Source of the DNA: Trichostrongylus colubriformis
Taxonomy: Eukaryota; Nematoda; Chromadorea; Rhabditida; Trichostrongylidae
NCBI GenBank assembly: GCA_963978905.1
Contig: OZ022256.1
Location: 12,941,501-13,005,500 of the forward strand
Reading direction: 5' to 3'
Length of the DNA: 64,000 bases
Numbering within the stretch: position 1 is the first letter of the stretch; each line of letters starts with the position of its first letter. This document shows positions 26,201 through 36,239 of this stretch, one piece after another. Below the pieces are notes generated by a model that saw only the letters and a program-made list of their open reading frames with translations, did no database searches and was not told where the DNA came from. The position numbers were made by a program, and so were the translations under genes.

Positions 26201-27887
26201 CATTCTTAGATCACGCTCTGCATTTCGTTCTGTCTCTACCCTTACATACCGCTTTTCAATTTTTGAACAGGTTCCAGTGGGTTGGTTTTGAGACAGTGGC
26301 GTGAATCTCGATGCAGACCACACCTACTTCAACGCAGCTCTGCCTGCCTCTTTCAAGATTTTTACATCCCTGACCTTAATCCACCTTTCTCCTACGTTTG
26401 GGTCATATTGGAATGCAATTAGCAATTTTCGATCTAAAAAGGGGACATTTCAATGCACGCTCCGCTCACCGTGGGCGGAGCTTAACTTAGTTCACGTGTG
26501 CTGTTATTGTACCATGCCCTCCCTATCCCAAACTTCTTCCCGTCTCCATAGGTCTTTTTTCCTATAATACCTAATTTCATGACAGACAGACGAAGGGACG
26601 ATAGTAGAGATACGACATATGATGTAGCTAAGCGCATTTTCAGCTTCATTTTTCAGTCTGCCTATCTTCTGCAGTCGTCATCCAGTCACGGCGTTTTTCC
26701 AACTACCAACCCAGGTGTACTTTCCTTAATACTCCCTGTGAGAGGCCTTTATTCTCCACCTTGTTTTTTAGGAATTTACGAGTATATTCCCACATTACTT
26801 GCTTATCTGAAACAAAGATCGTGCGAAAACCATGATGCTGGTTTCGCATTCGTAGTGAGAACAGAAGACGCACTGAACATTTTGAAGTGGTACGTTACCA
26901 CTGTATACATGGCTTCTTATGACTTCATTACTTGTCAGTTGTATGTTTCAGGTACGTCTTATGCGCTCTGGAGAAAAACTGCATGGCACCGCCTGGAGCA
27001 CAACTCAGTTGCAGATTTAGCGAAGATCGTTACGGTCATTACGCTGGATGCCATAGGTCAGATCAGTGGAGCTTGAAAATTCATTTGAACTCTCTTTTGT
27101 GCAAGGGAGGAACCTTATTGGGGGACAGGGTAACGCATCTTCTCACAGGTTCTGCCGCATCTCACCGTCACTTCTTTAGCTTTGCTCAAAGGAATCGTGC
27201 ACGGAAAAATGAGTTTCTCTGTGTTCCGTATGTATATGTTGCACTTACAATAAGGGCCAAATGCAAAGTTTCACGAAAGGAAGTGGGAATTTGGCCGAGA
27301 TACAACTCCTCAAAGAGGCGGAGGGGGTGAGAGAGCGCGGTCTCCAAGTTAGTGCCCCGTCTCGTAAACCACCGCGGTGGAGACGGATGGTAGTGGGATC
27401 GTTTAAGTAACTTTCAACTCCCACTATGCGTCTCCGACCGCGGCGGACGACGCGGCAAGCACTTACTCTGGGACCCCGCTCCCTGCCCTTTCCCGTCCGC
27501 CACTCTGAGGAGCTATATCTTGGCCGGATTCCCGCTTTTTTCGCGTAAAACTTTTCATGCAGCCCTTATTAATGGTACAACAGCAATATATGGGAACAAA
27601 GATGCTCATTTTTCAGCGCACTATTCTTTGAACGTTGGCTTATAACAACGTAACAACATTTGACAGCGAATTATGTAAGATGTCAGTGCTCATCAAAAAG
27701 AGGCAAACATCAACACCTTCCTTGCAGATATGATCAGTCAGTGATCAACCTCCTACTCGCCAACGCATACGGGTACAACGCAAAGAATTACGTAAGCTGT
27801 CTCGGTGTTGAAGGAGCGATTGTTAATCGAACAGCTTCGAACAGATTGACAGCACAAGATTTTTTGTGTGATTCTCGGGCTCAATAG
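17268..27887 (+). CDS. Gene A: type II membrane glycosyltransferase-like protein (DUF1647-like), intact
   Basis: Eleven exons: 17268-17372, 19782-19929, 20372-20478, 22155-22241, 22299-22397, 25492-25610, 25702-25747, 26657-26714, 26772-26889, 26952-27056 and 27728-27887. All join in frame to 383 residues. Residues 10-30 ([18 protein letters not shown]) form a signal anchor. The lumenal part begins with a CQC..DFCY motif. It continues with [16 protein letters not shown], a conserved K[IV][FL]VY[DN]LGL stretch, YRWKP, and a core W[WY]MD[ST]S.RW. Near the end are PPGAQL.C.F and [12 protein letters not shown]. The order resembles nematode DUF1647 proteins; a GT-A-like sugar transferase role in the Golgi is inferred from the anchor and the MDSS motif, and substrate is unknown. 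The start was chosen because it alone yields the anchor. It has paralogues B and C downstream. Confidence 0.82.
18185..18495. repeat. MITE copy in gene A intron 1
   Basis: It starts ACCAGGGCACTCCCAGGTG and ends TCTCATTGTACCCTGG, with internal TTGCCGGATTCC, ATTTTGTCACACGG and a C-run. It matches 8808-9150 and 20998-21335 in the order of blocks. Confidence 0.65.
18885..19102 (-). repeat. GC-rich MITE (GGGTGTGTGCA ends), gene A intron 1
   Basis: Read on the minus strand it gives GGGTGTGTGCAGGTATGACA, then GCGAATCGCTTCACGGCGCC, TACGACTCGCC, and the CACTCATGCCACACTGCC block. The same blocks occur on the plus strand at 24830-25066. Confidence 0.55.
20998..21335. repeat. MITE copy in gene A intron 3
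   Basis: The ends are CAGGGCACACCCATGTGTCG and GACTTTCAGTGCACCCTG. Blocks ATGGTCGCCTCATACGA and GAGGAATCCTTGAC match the 18185-18495 copy. A partial fourth copy (right half) ends near 36652. Confidence 0.65.
21781..21866. repeat. Short MITE (GTTCATACTTTGCGG family)
   Basis: The left end GTTCATACTTTGCGG and the right end CCGCAAAGTGAAGGCGGCC are imperfect inverted repeats of the family ends. The internal 50 bp are GC-rich. Confidence 0.6.
22875..23056. repeat. 182-bp MITE (GGCCGCGTTCATACC family)
   Basis: The ends AAGGCCGCGTTCATACCTTG and CGCAAAGTATAAAAGCGGCC are inverted. The interior carries GGCAGCGAGGCAGAGTGGCA and GACGCAGAGACACGCAG, shared with the 4.5, 25.2 and 63.5-kb copies. It sits in gene A intron 5, just upstream of the mariner. 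Confidence 0.65.
23060..23168. repeat. Hairpin with GACCTAACCAC arms
   Basis: GCTTGACCTAACCAC..ACAGTATGGTGAT is inverted as ATCACCATACTGT..GTGGTTAGGTCGAGC about 60 bp later. This is a compact foldback of unknown origin between a MITE and a mariner. Confidence 0.6.
23281..24558 (-). mobile_element. Complete mariner element, Hsmar1/cecropia-like
   Basis: Perfect 23-bp terminal inverted repeats (GGTTGTTGCAAAATTAATTT then CGG) lie at 23281 and end at 24558. They are flanked by TA on both sides, and the total is 1278 bp, the usual mariner length. The transposase frame on the minus strand fills most of it. It lies in gene A intron 5. The ends resemble the Hsmar1 ends known from mammals. Confidence 0.92.
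23355..24374 (-). pseudogene. Mariner transposase with a single nonsense codon
   Basis: The frame starts at ATG 24374 ([20 protein letters not shown]) and runs 339 codons to a TAA ending at 23355. The N-terminal half has the paired HTH region, including [24 protein letters not shown] and [10 protein letters not shown], and then WVPHDLT. The first catalytic D is in TVDEK, the second in [11 protein letters not shown] and the third in [13 protein letters not shown], which is DD34D spacing. One TAG at 23913-23915 interrupts it exactly where mariners have the Trp of DEKW; the frame resumes at once as VLYDNRKRG. Otherwise there is no frameshift, so inactivation looks recent. The enzyme would cut and paste DNA between TA sites. 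Confidence 0.9.
24830..25066 (+). repeat. MITE with GGGTGTGTGTACT ends
   Basis: The left end GGGTGTGTGTACTCACGACA and the right end TGTCATTAGTACACACACCC are inverted. The core has GCGCCATCAGTACGACTTGC. Related copies are at 18885-19102 (minus) and 61502-61756. Confidence 0.65.
25133..25311. repeat. GC-rich MITE (GAGCCGCGTTGATAG copy)
   Basis: It begins GAGCCGCGTTGATAGTGAGC and ends GTATGAACACCTAAGGCTGC, a degenerate inverted pair of the GGCCGCGTTCATAC family. The core has CTGTCTCTGCGTTTTGCC and CACCCTGTCTCGTTGC, as near 4.5 kb. Confidence 0.55.
25321..25401. repeat. Hairpin, 18-bp arms with one mismatch
   Basis: GACATGAAATATCGCCAG pairs with CTGGCAATATTTCATGTC, about 45 nt apart, in gene A intron 5 just upstream of exon 6. 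Confidence 0.7.
27191..27627. repeat. MITE, second copy of the GGAATCGTGCACGG family
   Basis: It starts GGAATCGTGCACGGAAAAAT and ends ATTTTTCAGCGCACTATTCT. The inner inverted pair GGGCCAAATGCAAAGTTTCA / AACTTTTCATGCAGCCC flanks a core with ACCGCGGCGGACGACGCGG. It sits in gene A intron 10. Confidence 0.7.
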
Positions 27888-29148
27888 ATTTCTGTAAATT
27901 TTGTACACTTCATCACTTGGAATTCTATGAACATGTGCACCTGGTTTTTACATAAACGCTTATGCAAATTTGTTAATCCTTCACTTATAGCAATCTACTG
28001 CATCATGAAGATACACAGTAGAAATGGTGCGAGAATCGGAGGTCGACTGGATTTTGCACCTCATATGCATCAGGGATAAGATGGTAGTTGAATAAGCGTA
28101 TATTCAAATTGTGGCGCTTCAAAGCATATATGATCGATTAAGAAGTCTGAAATCGCTTTCTTTTCCTGCGACATTAGGTACATTTCACAGAGATGCAATT
28201 AGTACAAAGAGGGGGTCAGAAAAAGTCACTTCAGGGGAACATTCAGGAATATTTCGCCCAATTGCTTTTATCCCTTTCATTGCTCTCGCTTGGTTGGCAT
28301 GGGTGATTTGATCCTCGCGCCACGAGAATGTGATGGCATATAGACACAGAAATCTTAATATGTACTGAACAATGTGAGACTTGCAAGATTTATTCCAAAA
28401 GATTCAAAAACACTTTCACAAAAAATGATTGCAAAAGAACGTTGCAAAAGTATTTTGAACTTTTATTGGCAAGCTTTCGGCGCTTAGCGCCTTTGTAGCG
28501 ACAGAAATCTTACTCAATTGTAAAGGCACCGGACGCAGGCTATGCTACTATAGTTATATGGTAGCTCGTAGCAACGATTACCATACACCGAGGAAACTGC
28601 GTCCTCTTCTTTCATGATGCAGTATTCATTTCCCAAGGTAAGAGGTGCAAGTATTTGCACTGGTAGGCTCTACAATAATGCCTCTAAAGTCACAGAACTC
28701 ATTGTTGCTGTTGTGGTGCTGCACAATACTGATACCAGTATTGTTATCAGCATTGCCTTCCAGTAACCGTGACTGCAAAGTCAGGACAGTGCATACTTCA
28801 CAACGTTAGTGAAAAATGTGAGAAGAAGGGAAGGGTGGTTCGTTTCGCCTCCTTCACTCAGACGAACCACTGTGCTTTCATCAACACCGGAGGCTCATCA
28901 GTGAGTGGTGTTGATGAAAGCAGAGGGAATGGGTGGAAAGGGGGTGTTATCTAGTAAGAGAGAAAAAATAATAAGACCAATGGTACCTAAGATGTTAAGG
29001 ACAAGGGGTAATAGATTGAAAAAAGGGGGGTAGAAGCGAGCAATTAAATAAATAAAAGCCATCATTGACCGTTAAAGGTGACAAACAGTCTAAACGCTGG
29101 TCTACATAAAGGTTTTGATGCCAAAATTTCGTAGCAGATTCACTGCAA
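27888..29148. other. Between genes A and B: no confident gene
   Basis: A frame at 28111-28311 ends in a hydrophobic IAFIPFIALAWLAWVI tail but has no ATG and begins after an in-frame stop; it is not called as a gene. 28465-28500 has GCTTTCGGCGCTTAGCGCC, a short palindromic string. Two hairpins are at 28835-28921. Confidence 0.4.
28835..28921. repeat. Two consecutive perfect hairpins, each with an 18-nt loop
   Basis: 28835-28870 pairs GTGGTTCGT with ACGAACCAC. 28874-28921 pairs GCTTTCATCAACACC with GGTGTTGATGAAAGC. Only 3 nt separate them and both loops are 18 nt long. Confidence 0.8.
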
Positions 29149-29784
29149 ATGAGAGCAACGATTATCATCGGTTCCAAGACAAGGGGATTTGCAGACGGCT
29201 TCTTGTTGTCTGCAGTGTTGTTACTACTATTTATTACGATTTTTCCGGAAATCGCACATTCCGAGGTGAAATTTTGTGTAACTGAATATGAACGAACGAT
29301 GAAGGCGCAAGAGCCGCTGTTGAGGAGCTGTTGCAACATTGAAACTAACTACAAAGTGTTGTTACGAGGTAAGAAGGATCAAATGTTTCTGGTAAGTGTA
29401 CAAAAAAAGGAACGGAATTGGTTGAATGGGAATGAATGGTATTTATAACGATTCTGAACGATATGCCTGTTTTCATTACTTTTCGATTCGAGGAGGTCGA
29501 AACAAAAAGTAAAATAATATATGTTCAGAGTCGTTGTGAATACTTTTGATCCATTTTTTGCACTCATGCCAGAGATGCCAGAGATGATCGTTTTTTACTG
29601 CGTAACTCTATTTATTGTGCACCCTGTACTTCAATTTTAATTGTTTGCGTTCGCTATTCAACACTACGGGAGACAAATAAACGTTTCTTTTTCCAGAGGC
29701 GAGCAGAATATCGACTATACTTGTTGGTTGGCCTTGACAACGGGAACATGCAGTGACTCATGCTATTTCATGTGCTCTTTATAA
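29149..29784 (+). CDS. Possible small secreted Cys-rich protein (two exons)
   Basis: An ATG at 29149 opens a 73-codon exon with a hydrophobic leader (FLLSAVLLLLFITIFPEIAHS, residues 18-38), then a Cys, then an SCC pair. The exon could end at 29368 before a strong GTAAGA donor (phase 1). A possible second exon starts at 29699, after TTTTCCAGAG. It reads ..DYTCWLALTTGTCSDSCYF and MCSL, ending TAA at 29784, and adds four Cys for a mature peptide with seven. The acceptor needed is the AG two bases past the better CAG; using the CAG gives a Cys-free tail. Alternatively the frame simply runs on to 29448. I recognise no family. Confidence 0.35.
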
Positions 29785-30225
29785 TTGACAGATACTACCC
29801 TACACTTATAGGGAGGCAGCATCCTCCTTATCTATGATACAGCACACATTCAACATTATCAATAAGGTAATCCGTCCTTGCCGTCTATTTTGTTTTTCAT
29901 TAGCATCGCTCAATAGTATTTACTTATTTATTTATTTATTCATAGACGCAGAATATCTGCGTGGATATTACAACAAAGTGAAGTAGATTGCGAATGATGA
30001 ACAATCCGACAGAAGAAGTATAAACATAGGTACGATACTGAGGTGAATCGGATTAGGTACATCTGAACAAGACCAGTACTTGATGGGAGCAAATCCAAAC
30101 CATGCATTGTTTTTTTAAGAAACTTCCGCATTGATTAACTCAATGGCTTTTCTACGGAATGAACCAAGGGACAAGTGTAACGTATGTTGATTGAATATTT
30201 TATTTAAATAGGGCAACACTCTGAT

Positions 30226-30372
30226 TAGGCAATGGTGCGACTGCACAGTATGTAGTAGGCAATGGTGCGACTGCGATGAAAGCAGCTGCTACCTTGGTTA
30301 GGTTGAGTGTTTCTTAGGCATCCTATAGAGTTCGCGAATTAGGGTTTCTTGGGCATCCTATAGAGTTCGCGA
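30226..30372. repeat. Two adjacent short direct duplications upstream of gene B
   Basis: TAGGCAATGGTGCGACTGC occurs twice within 50 bp. GGCATCCTATAGAGTTCGCG occurs twice within 60 bp right after it. They lie 220-360 bp upstream of the gene B start codon. Confidence 0.85.
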
Positions 30373-30705
30373 AGTCCGCGAAATCGCACGATTGACTGGA
30401 TAGTGAACTATGCAGTGCCTTAGCTTAGTTTTCCAATTGCTACAGTTTTTTTTAGCTGCACGTGTCGAGATGATCGACTTGATAGGACTGAAGTTGGAAA
30501 AGTGAAACTCAGAAGTGTACGACCGAAAAACAGCCTCAAGGGTGCTTAGTTCTACAGAATTTTTCACAGGAGTGGTATTTCCGAACAATGTTTCATCGAT
30601 TTAGTACAAAGCGATTATTCTGGTTGAGCTGTGCTCTTTTCATAGCTTGTCTGCTAACACTTCACTTAATATCTCATCGACCGTCCACGGTAAGTTCCTC
30701 ATTTA

Positions 30706-30790
30706 ATAAATGAATAAATAAACATAAATAAAATAAATAAATAAATAAATAGATAAGTAAATAGATAAATAAATAAATAAATAAATATAT
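30706..30790. repeat. AAAT/AAATA microsatellite
   Basis: An imperfect tandem of AAATAAAT, AAATAGAT and AAGTAAAT units lies at the start of gene B intron 1. A shorter ATTT run is at 29925-29941. Confidence 0.9.
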
Positions 30791-33700
30791 TTTGAAGTGG
30801 GAATGCAAGGCTAAAAAAATCTTTGGAAGCAAGCAAAGATCAATAACTCTTTATGTTGGTAGAAAGGCTAACATTGTAGTGAGGGAGTGTAGTAAGGGAG
30901 TATTTACCTATTGAAAAGGCCTACGTGTTTAGTAGAAGGAAAAGCTGTGCATCTCGAGCAGAAGGACTATGGTCAAGGTTAAAGGGACAGTTTACGATAA
31001 TATGAGTGTCATGGTTCCATCCGCGGCGTGAGGGTTGAGCCAAACGCGTAAAGAACCCGTAAGTCAGCTGGCGACCACCGTCTCAAGATGGCCCACCCAT
31101 TCTACACTTAGCCAGCAGTGCAGCGGTGGCATCTATGTGGATAAGAGGCATGATATGGACTGCGATAAGATAGGATAGGGAGGATTCCCACAGTAATAGC
31201 AACCTTATCGAATGATATTATCACGCGAAAACTTGTTAACTGCTTGCTTCTAAGTTGAAAATTCGCCCAGGCAAAAGGTCAGAAACACCTTATTTAAAGC
31301 ATTTCTGGAAATTTCTTTGGCTGCTTCTTCTCTTATGTGTTCTTCAGCACCCTCAAAGTCTTTACGGAATGCGAAGACGCATGAAAATTATCGTAAACTG
31401 TGCCTTCAAGCCACCGTCGAGGATCCTCGATAGAGTGGAGGTCGTATTTGGTCCGCTGGGAAGCGGGTCGTAATCGTCGAGGTAATCAGTGATCAACGGA
31501 CATGTTGGGTGTCCACGTATAAAGGAGAAATGTGACAAAGCTGACTAGTTGGGTTCAATTCCGAAACTAATATTCCATTTAATCTTCATTTAAAAATCTC
31601 GAAGGACATACAGAAAACGTCTCGCCACAGATAGAAAACAAGGTTAGACTAACGCAAAAGATTGAGTCATAGGGCACGCTGTTCCCTTGATCCTCCTGTA
31701 ATTATGGACTGCAGAAGCCAAGCTCCTATAATCGAACGCGCACGACTTTTGCTGTGGCGCGAGGTCGGTACTTTATGTTGCTCATAGTTCACAATTTCAT
31801 AGCGATTATGGGAAAAGTGACCCTTTAACCTAATGGGTTGTCGATGGATACTTATGCGTGGAGCGTCTCACAAAGAAACGGCTAACGCCAGTCGCTCTCC
31901 CGTGAATCCGCTGGCACCGAAGACCCCGTCAATTTGCTGGCACCGAAGCCAGAAGATTATCCGCAATCCACCGATCAACTGTGGGAAGCGGTATCTATTT
32001 GCGGGTACCGGAATGGATGAATACCCAAGAAAATATGGAATGAAGACGGAAAATCAACCGACGTGGGCTTCCTTCGTATCTTACTTTGATAGCAAGCAAG
32101 TAAGTGGTGCTAGCAAGCCACTATGCTAAGTACTATGAACTGTTGTCTCAGTAACCTTCTCAGATCAGTCTATTGGCCGCTTCGTTTTCCTATCGGTTTC
32201 TTTACGAAATCCAGTCGAGGAAAATTTTGAAGAATTTGGGAGTGCTTAACTTCAAATGGTCTTACCTTCCTTCAAACCTAATTTTATGATCGCAATTGTG
32301 TAGTCCGCGGTCACGAGGTACCCGCTTTCCAATGATTATTCAAAAACTTTATCTTCCTTTGACTATTCCTTTGAACCTTATGAGTAAATTTGTTGTACGG
32401 GGTCTACGAGTTGCCGCTTCCTGAGAACTACTCAAACCATACAATATCTCTGAAAAGAAGGAAGCTATTTTGAGGGAATCGAGTCGAAGAAAACTTTGTT
32501 TCATCGAGATGCGAGGTCTCCTCGTGATTATTTAGAGGAATGAACCATTGTTTCTGTTATACCTCCAATACGCATCTTTTACTCTAAGAAGACTCGTGAG
32601 AGGGTGCTTGACCTCGGCTGGTTTCGCTGCGCGGTACATGGTGATTTCATTCACATTCTCAGTGAATACAAACACTTTCCGGTCCACATAGGGGCTCGCT
32701 GGCACCAGATCACGTACTCGAAATCGTAATGAGATGTGAAAGAAGTTCATATTAGGTGATTTTTTGTTTCCATCGCATATTTCTTCAGTATTCGTCCTAG
32801 CTGGTATCCGCGAATAGGAACGGCTTCCCACGGTTAATCGGTGAATTTCGTAGGTCTCTCTGCACATTGCTCCGCTCCGGTGCCTGTGGACCAGCGAAAG
32901 ACCTGCGAGATCTACGTTACATGGCCAGTCGATGGCTTTTGGAACGGATGATTGCAGCGATCAATTCGTCGGTATCGTCGTATCTTATGAGCGCCAGCGA
33001 TCGGTAGATCCTTTCGAAGCGATTTTATTTCTAAACGCCAGCTTCAGCCATTTCTCTAATCGAATAAAAGACACAACAAAATTCTGTAATTTTTTTGCTC
33101 ATTCCATACACAATCATTTATAGGAAGTCATTTTTTCCAGTACAGGTGCAGAAAAAATGGCAACGTATTACAGCCGAGGTGCTCTTTTAACCTTTGCAAT
33201 ACGGGCATTTCAGCAGAGAAAAATTCTAAAATGGAGGCTCGCAGCGAAGGGAGCAGTGAAAATGTAATAATAAAATGTGTGTCGAATGTTTCCCTTCGAT
33301 CCTTGAACAAAATTTCACTCGAGGAAGGAAAAGCATTGTGTGGCTGCACACACGGAACTTATTTTTGCCGTATGGAAGCATAAGCTAGAGTGGTGAATAT
33401 ATATATATCTGAAATGTCTAATGTGCTTGCGGTTGCCATTCCACATTTCACATTGCACTTGACGTGCGGCGCTACGTTTGCCTAGGCCTTCGTCTTAGCC
33501 TTGAATCAGAGGTACTCTCGCTTTTCCTTTACTAGGCATAGCCAAAAATATGCGCTTGTGTACACAAAGTGATAGCTGTAGGATGGTGGCAGGTGAAAAG
33601 TCACAACTGTAGGATGGTGTATGAACAACGAAAGCGCGAAAATTAGTGTATACCTAAAAAAAGGGGAGTCTACCGCAAGGGAGGCATCAGAAATTCATTG

Positions 33701-33990
33701 ATGCTTGATTTTCTATGAGTCAAAGTTTTAGGCTGGTGTTTCTTCCAAACCCTTAAACGTGGAACTTTCCAGCAACCCTTCATTACGTGAACCATTAAGT
33801 GAAACAAGTTCTTTGTTCGGAAGTATGCCAGTCAATCACCACCAGATTCTATGTAGTTTATCTATAACAACGAATGAAGGATTGTTTCTGATGATAGCAC
33901 ATTACAGTTTACATCTACTGTATTACTTGTAATCTTAATGCCTCCTAGAGCATGAGGGAAGGAATCTCGGAAACAACTATAGGATATCGC

Positions 33991-34049
33991 AGTCATATAA
34001 CTTGTATCCGCTTCTGTGCAAAACAGAAGCGGATACAAGTTATATGACT
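33991..34049. repeat. Perfect 27-bp hairpin, 5-nt loop, in gene B intron 1
   Basis: The arm from 33991 to 34017 begins AGTCATATAACTTGTATCCG and is exactly reverse-complemented at 34023-34049 after the loop GCAAA. The stem is perfect and the loop is very short. It lies about 125 bp upstream of exon 2. Confidence 0.93.
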
Positions 34050-35357
34050 AAACATGGATCATCAGCATAAATTGGTCGCTCTTTGCGAAACAGCGCAGAA
34101 TTTCATTTTCGTGTGCCTTCAAGTCTTTATACACGAAAATAACTTTGAAAGGTACAAAGTTCAACATAATTTAGATCACGTTCGCGCCTAATTTACTCGA
34201 ACCACATTGCCGCTGTGAACTCAATAAAAACATCTATGATTTCTGCTACCGTCTACCGTCACAACCACAAACTCTTGGACAGCCATTTAACTGCACATAT
34301 GCTACATATCTGGAGGAGCTAGGTATGGTGAAGTATCTTGTTTTTCTTACTTTCAACACATCGTTTTCATGGCGTAACATATTGAAATCCTCACGCAAAA
34401 ATTAAAAGAATCTCTTCACAGACCTTTTATCGGACCACGACGCTATCAACTTGGAAACCGATCGAATTCCAGATCCTATGTACGTTACGGCAATGTCCAC
34501 CAATCACTTTGAGGAAGGACTGACGCTGATGAAACTCTTCTTCAATCGAAGCGCCGGAGCAATGTGTTTTTTCTAAACTGAGCAGCTAATCATATGTTGA
34601 ACAAAACCGGCGACGCGAATGCCCGATGCGACATATTTCGTAACGCACAGTAGTATGTCGGGTATGGGCTCGTGGCTGTCCATCTAGGTCACCGGGGTGG
34701 GTGGCGTTATGTCGAATATTCGTTTTGCGGCGCCATCAGTGCGAACTGTTGCAGGTTGCTTGGAACTACCACAGTACCAACCGATTCTGCTCAGGACACA
34801 ATGGGCTGGCACTGTGGGATTCCTTGAACGACATGGTACTCGAACACTTAGTTGTTGTCATTTTTGAGATACCTGTGGCGTAGAGTAGAGACTGTTCTTG
34901 AAGGCACATTCCGCGATTACCTTGAATGTGTTGAAGCGCTGACTTACGAAATTAGAAATGCTAAAGAATACGTCCAAAAAGAAAAATCCGAGGAAGCCCC
35001 GAAAAATGACAAAAATAAAGCCTCCTGACATCTGGCCTCGAACGAGATCACCGCGTGAAAATGAATCTTTGAATCAGCTCCCGTTGGATGATATCATGAA
35101 TATCCCCGAGATCTCACCTGTTTCCCTATGTGAACAGTTCCTTCGCTAGCGGGATTTTTTCCTTATCTTATCTTGTCGTGTGAATCACAGGCCTCATTGG
35201 CCACGTAAACGCCGCGTCGGAGAAGCTTCGTCGAATGATAGGTGAGGTCGGAACGAGTGGGCGGGATCGGAATGGGTTCGAGCTTGCTTAGCGCCGTGAA
35301 GACGCGCTGCGACGTCCCAAAAGTGTGCGGCTTAAACAGTTTCTCGGGGATCTTTTA

Positions 35358-36239
35358 GGTTGTCCCAAAAGTCTTGTCGTATTCTTCCAAAAAAAAATCA
35401 GTAACTCTTGTTCACTTCGAGACAGGTCCAGGCGGTTCAGAAATATGGTAGAAAGTTTCCTAAGCTTTCTAGAAAAATTCATATTGACCCACCAGATCCC
35501 GTGGAGAGAGCTACAATGCCCGTTGTCGATTCCCACCCAACTCGCGGTGTCATCTATTATGAGCGGTCTTGTGGCACCGAAACGACGGAAGCTTGCCACT
35601 TCATCAGCGCTGCATTGGGCAAGGGATGTGTGAGCTAGGAGACCGTGCGCCGCTGGTTCATCAGCTTCAGCAACGGCGAGATTGATATGAAGGACAAACC
35701 ACGCTTGGGACTGTGCTGGTTCTGGGACGCGGAAGGAATACTTTTCCGCGAGGTGCTGGTACAAGGCGAGACAGTCACCGCTACCGTATGCACCCACCAG
35801 CTCCAGCAGCTCGCCGTCGCTGTTCGAGAAAAGCGCCGAAAAAGGTCCGCGGTCACCCTCCTACATGACGACGCCCGCTCCAATTTCCTCCGATTTCGCG
35901 AAAAGTGCCCAGGTCAAGCTACAGGAGCTCGGCTGTGATATCCTGCCCCACCCGCCATACACTCCAGACATTGCCCTTTCTGACCAACACCTTACCCATC
36001 CTCTCGAATCCTTCCTGGCCAAGAGAAAACTTCTTGATTATGACTTGCCTGCGAAGGCGATCGCTGACTTCTTCGACTCTCAGAACCCAGAGTTCTGGGA
36101 GGAGGGAATCAACGATTTTCCAGTAAAGTAGCAGAAGGTTGCCGATAACAATGGTCACCACGTTGTTGCCCAATTGTTATTTGTTGGATGAAAAAAAAGT
36201 GATGATCGAAAAAAATACGACAAGACTTTTGGGACAACC
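35358..36239 (+). mobile_element. Internally deleted mariner in gene B intron 3
   Basis: Ends GGTTGTCCCAAAAGTCTTGT (35358) and ACAAGACTTTTGGGACAACC (ending 36239) are inverted and flanked by TA; length is 882 bp. On the plus strand, fragments read VDSHPTRGVIYYE, ETVRRWF and DMKDKPR, then jump to LVQGETVTA and the catalytic LLHDDARS, then to LPHPPYTPDI and an FWEEGINDFP-like tail. About 130 codons in the middle are missing and there are frameshifts. The end sequence and the VRRWF/DMKDKPR region recall mariners described from hookworms and Himar1 relatives. Confidence 0.85.

Noticed and set aside
28111..28311. 66-codon frame with a hydrophobic C-terminal tail
   Set aside because: It has no ATG, an in-frame stop shortly upstream, no clear acceptor and no family resemblance. 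It could be a chance frame.
28465..28500. GCTTTCGGCGCTTAGCGCC palindrome as the 3' end of an RTE-type LINE
   Set aside because: No reverse transcriptase sequence is adjacent and the string is too short to assign.
30706..30790. AAAT repeat as a possible CRISPR-like array
   Set aside because: It is a simple microsatellite without spacers.
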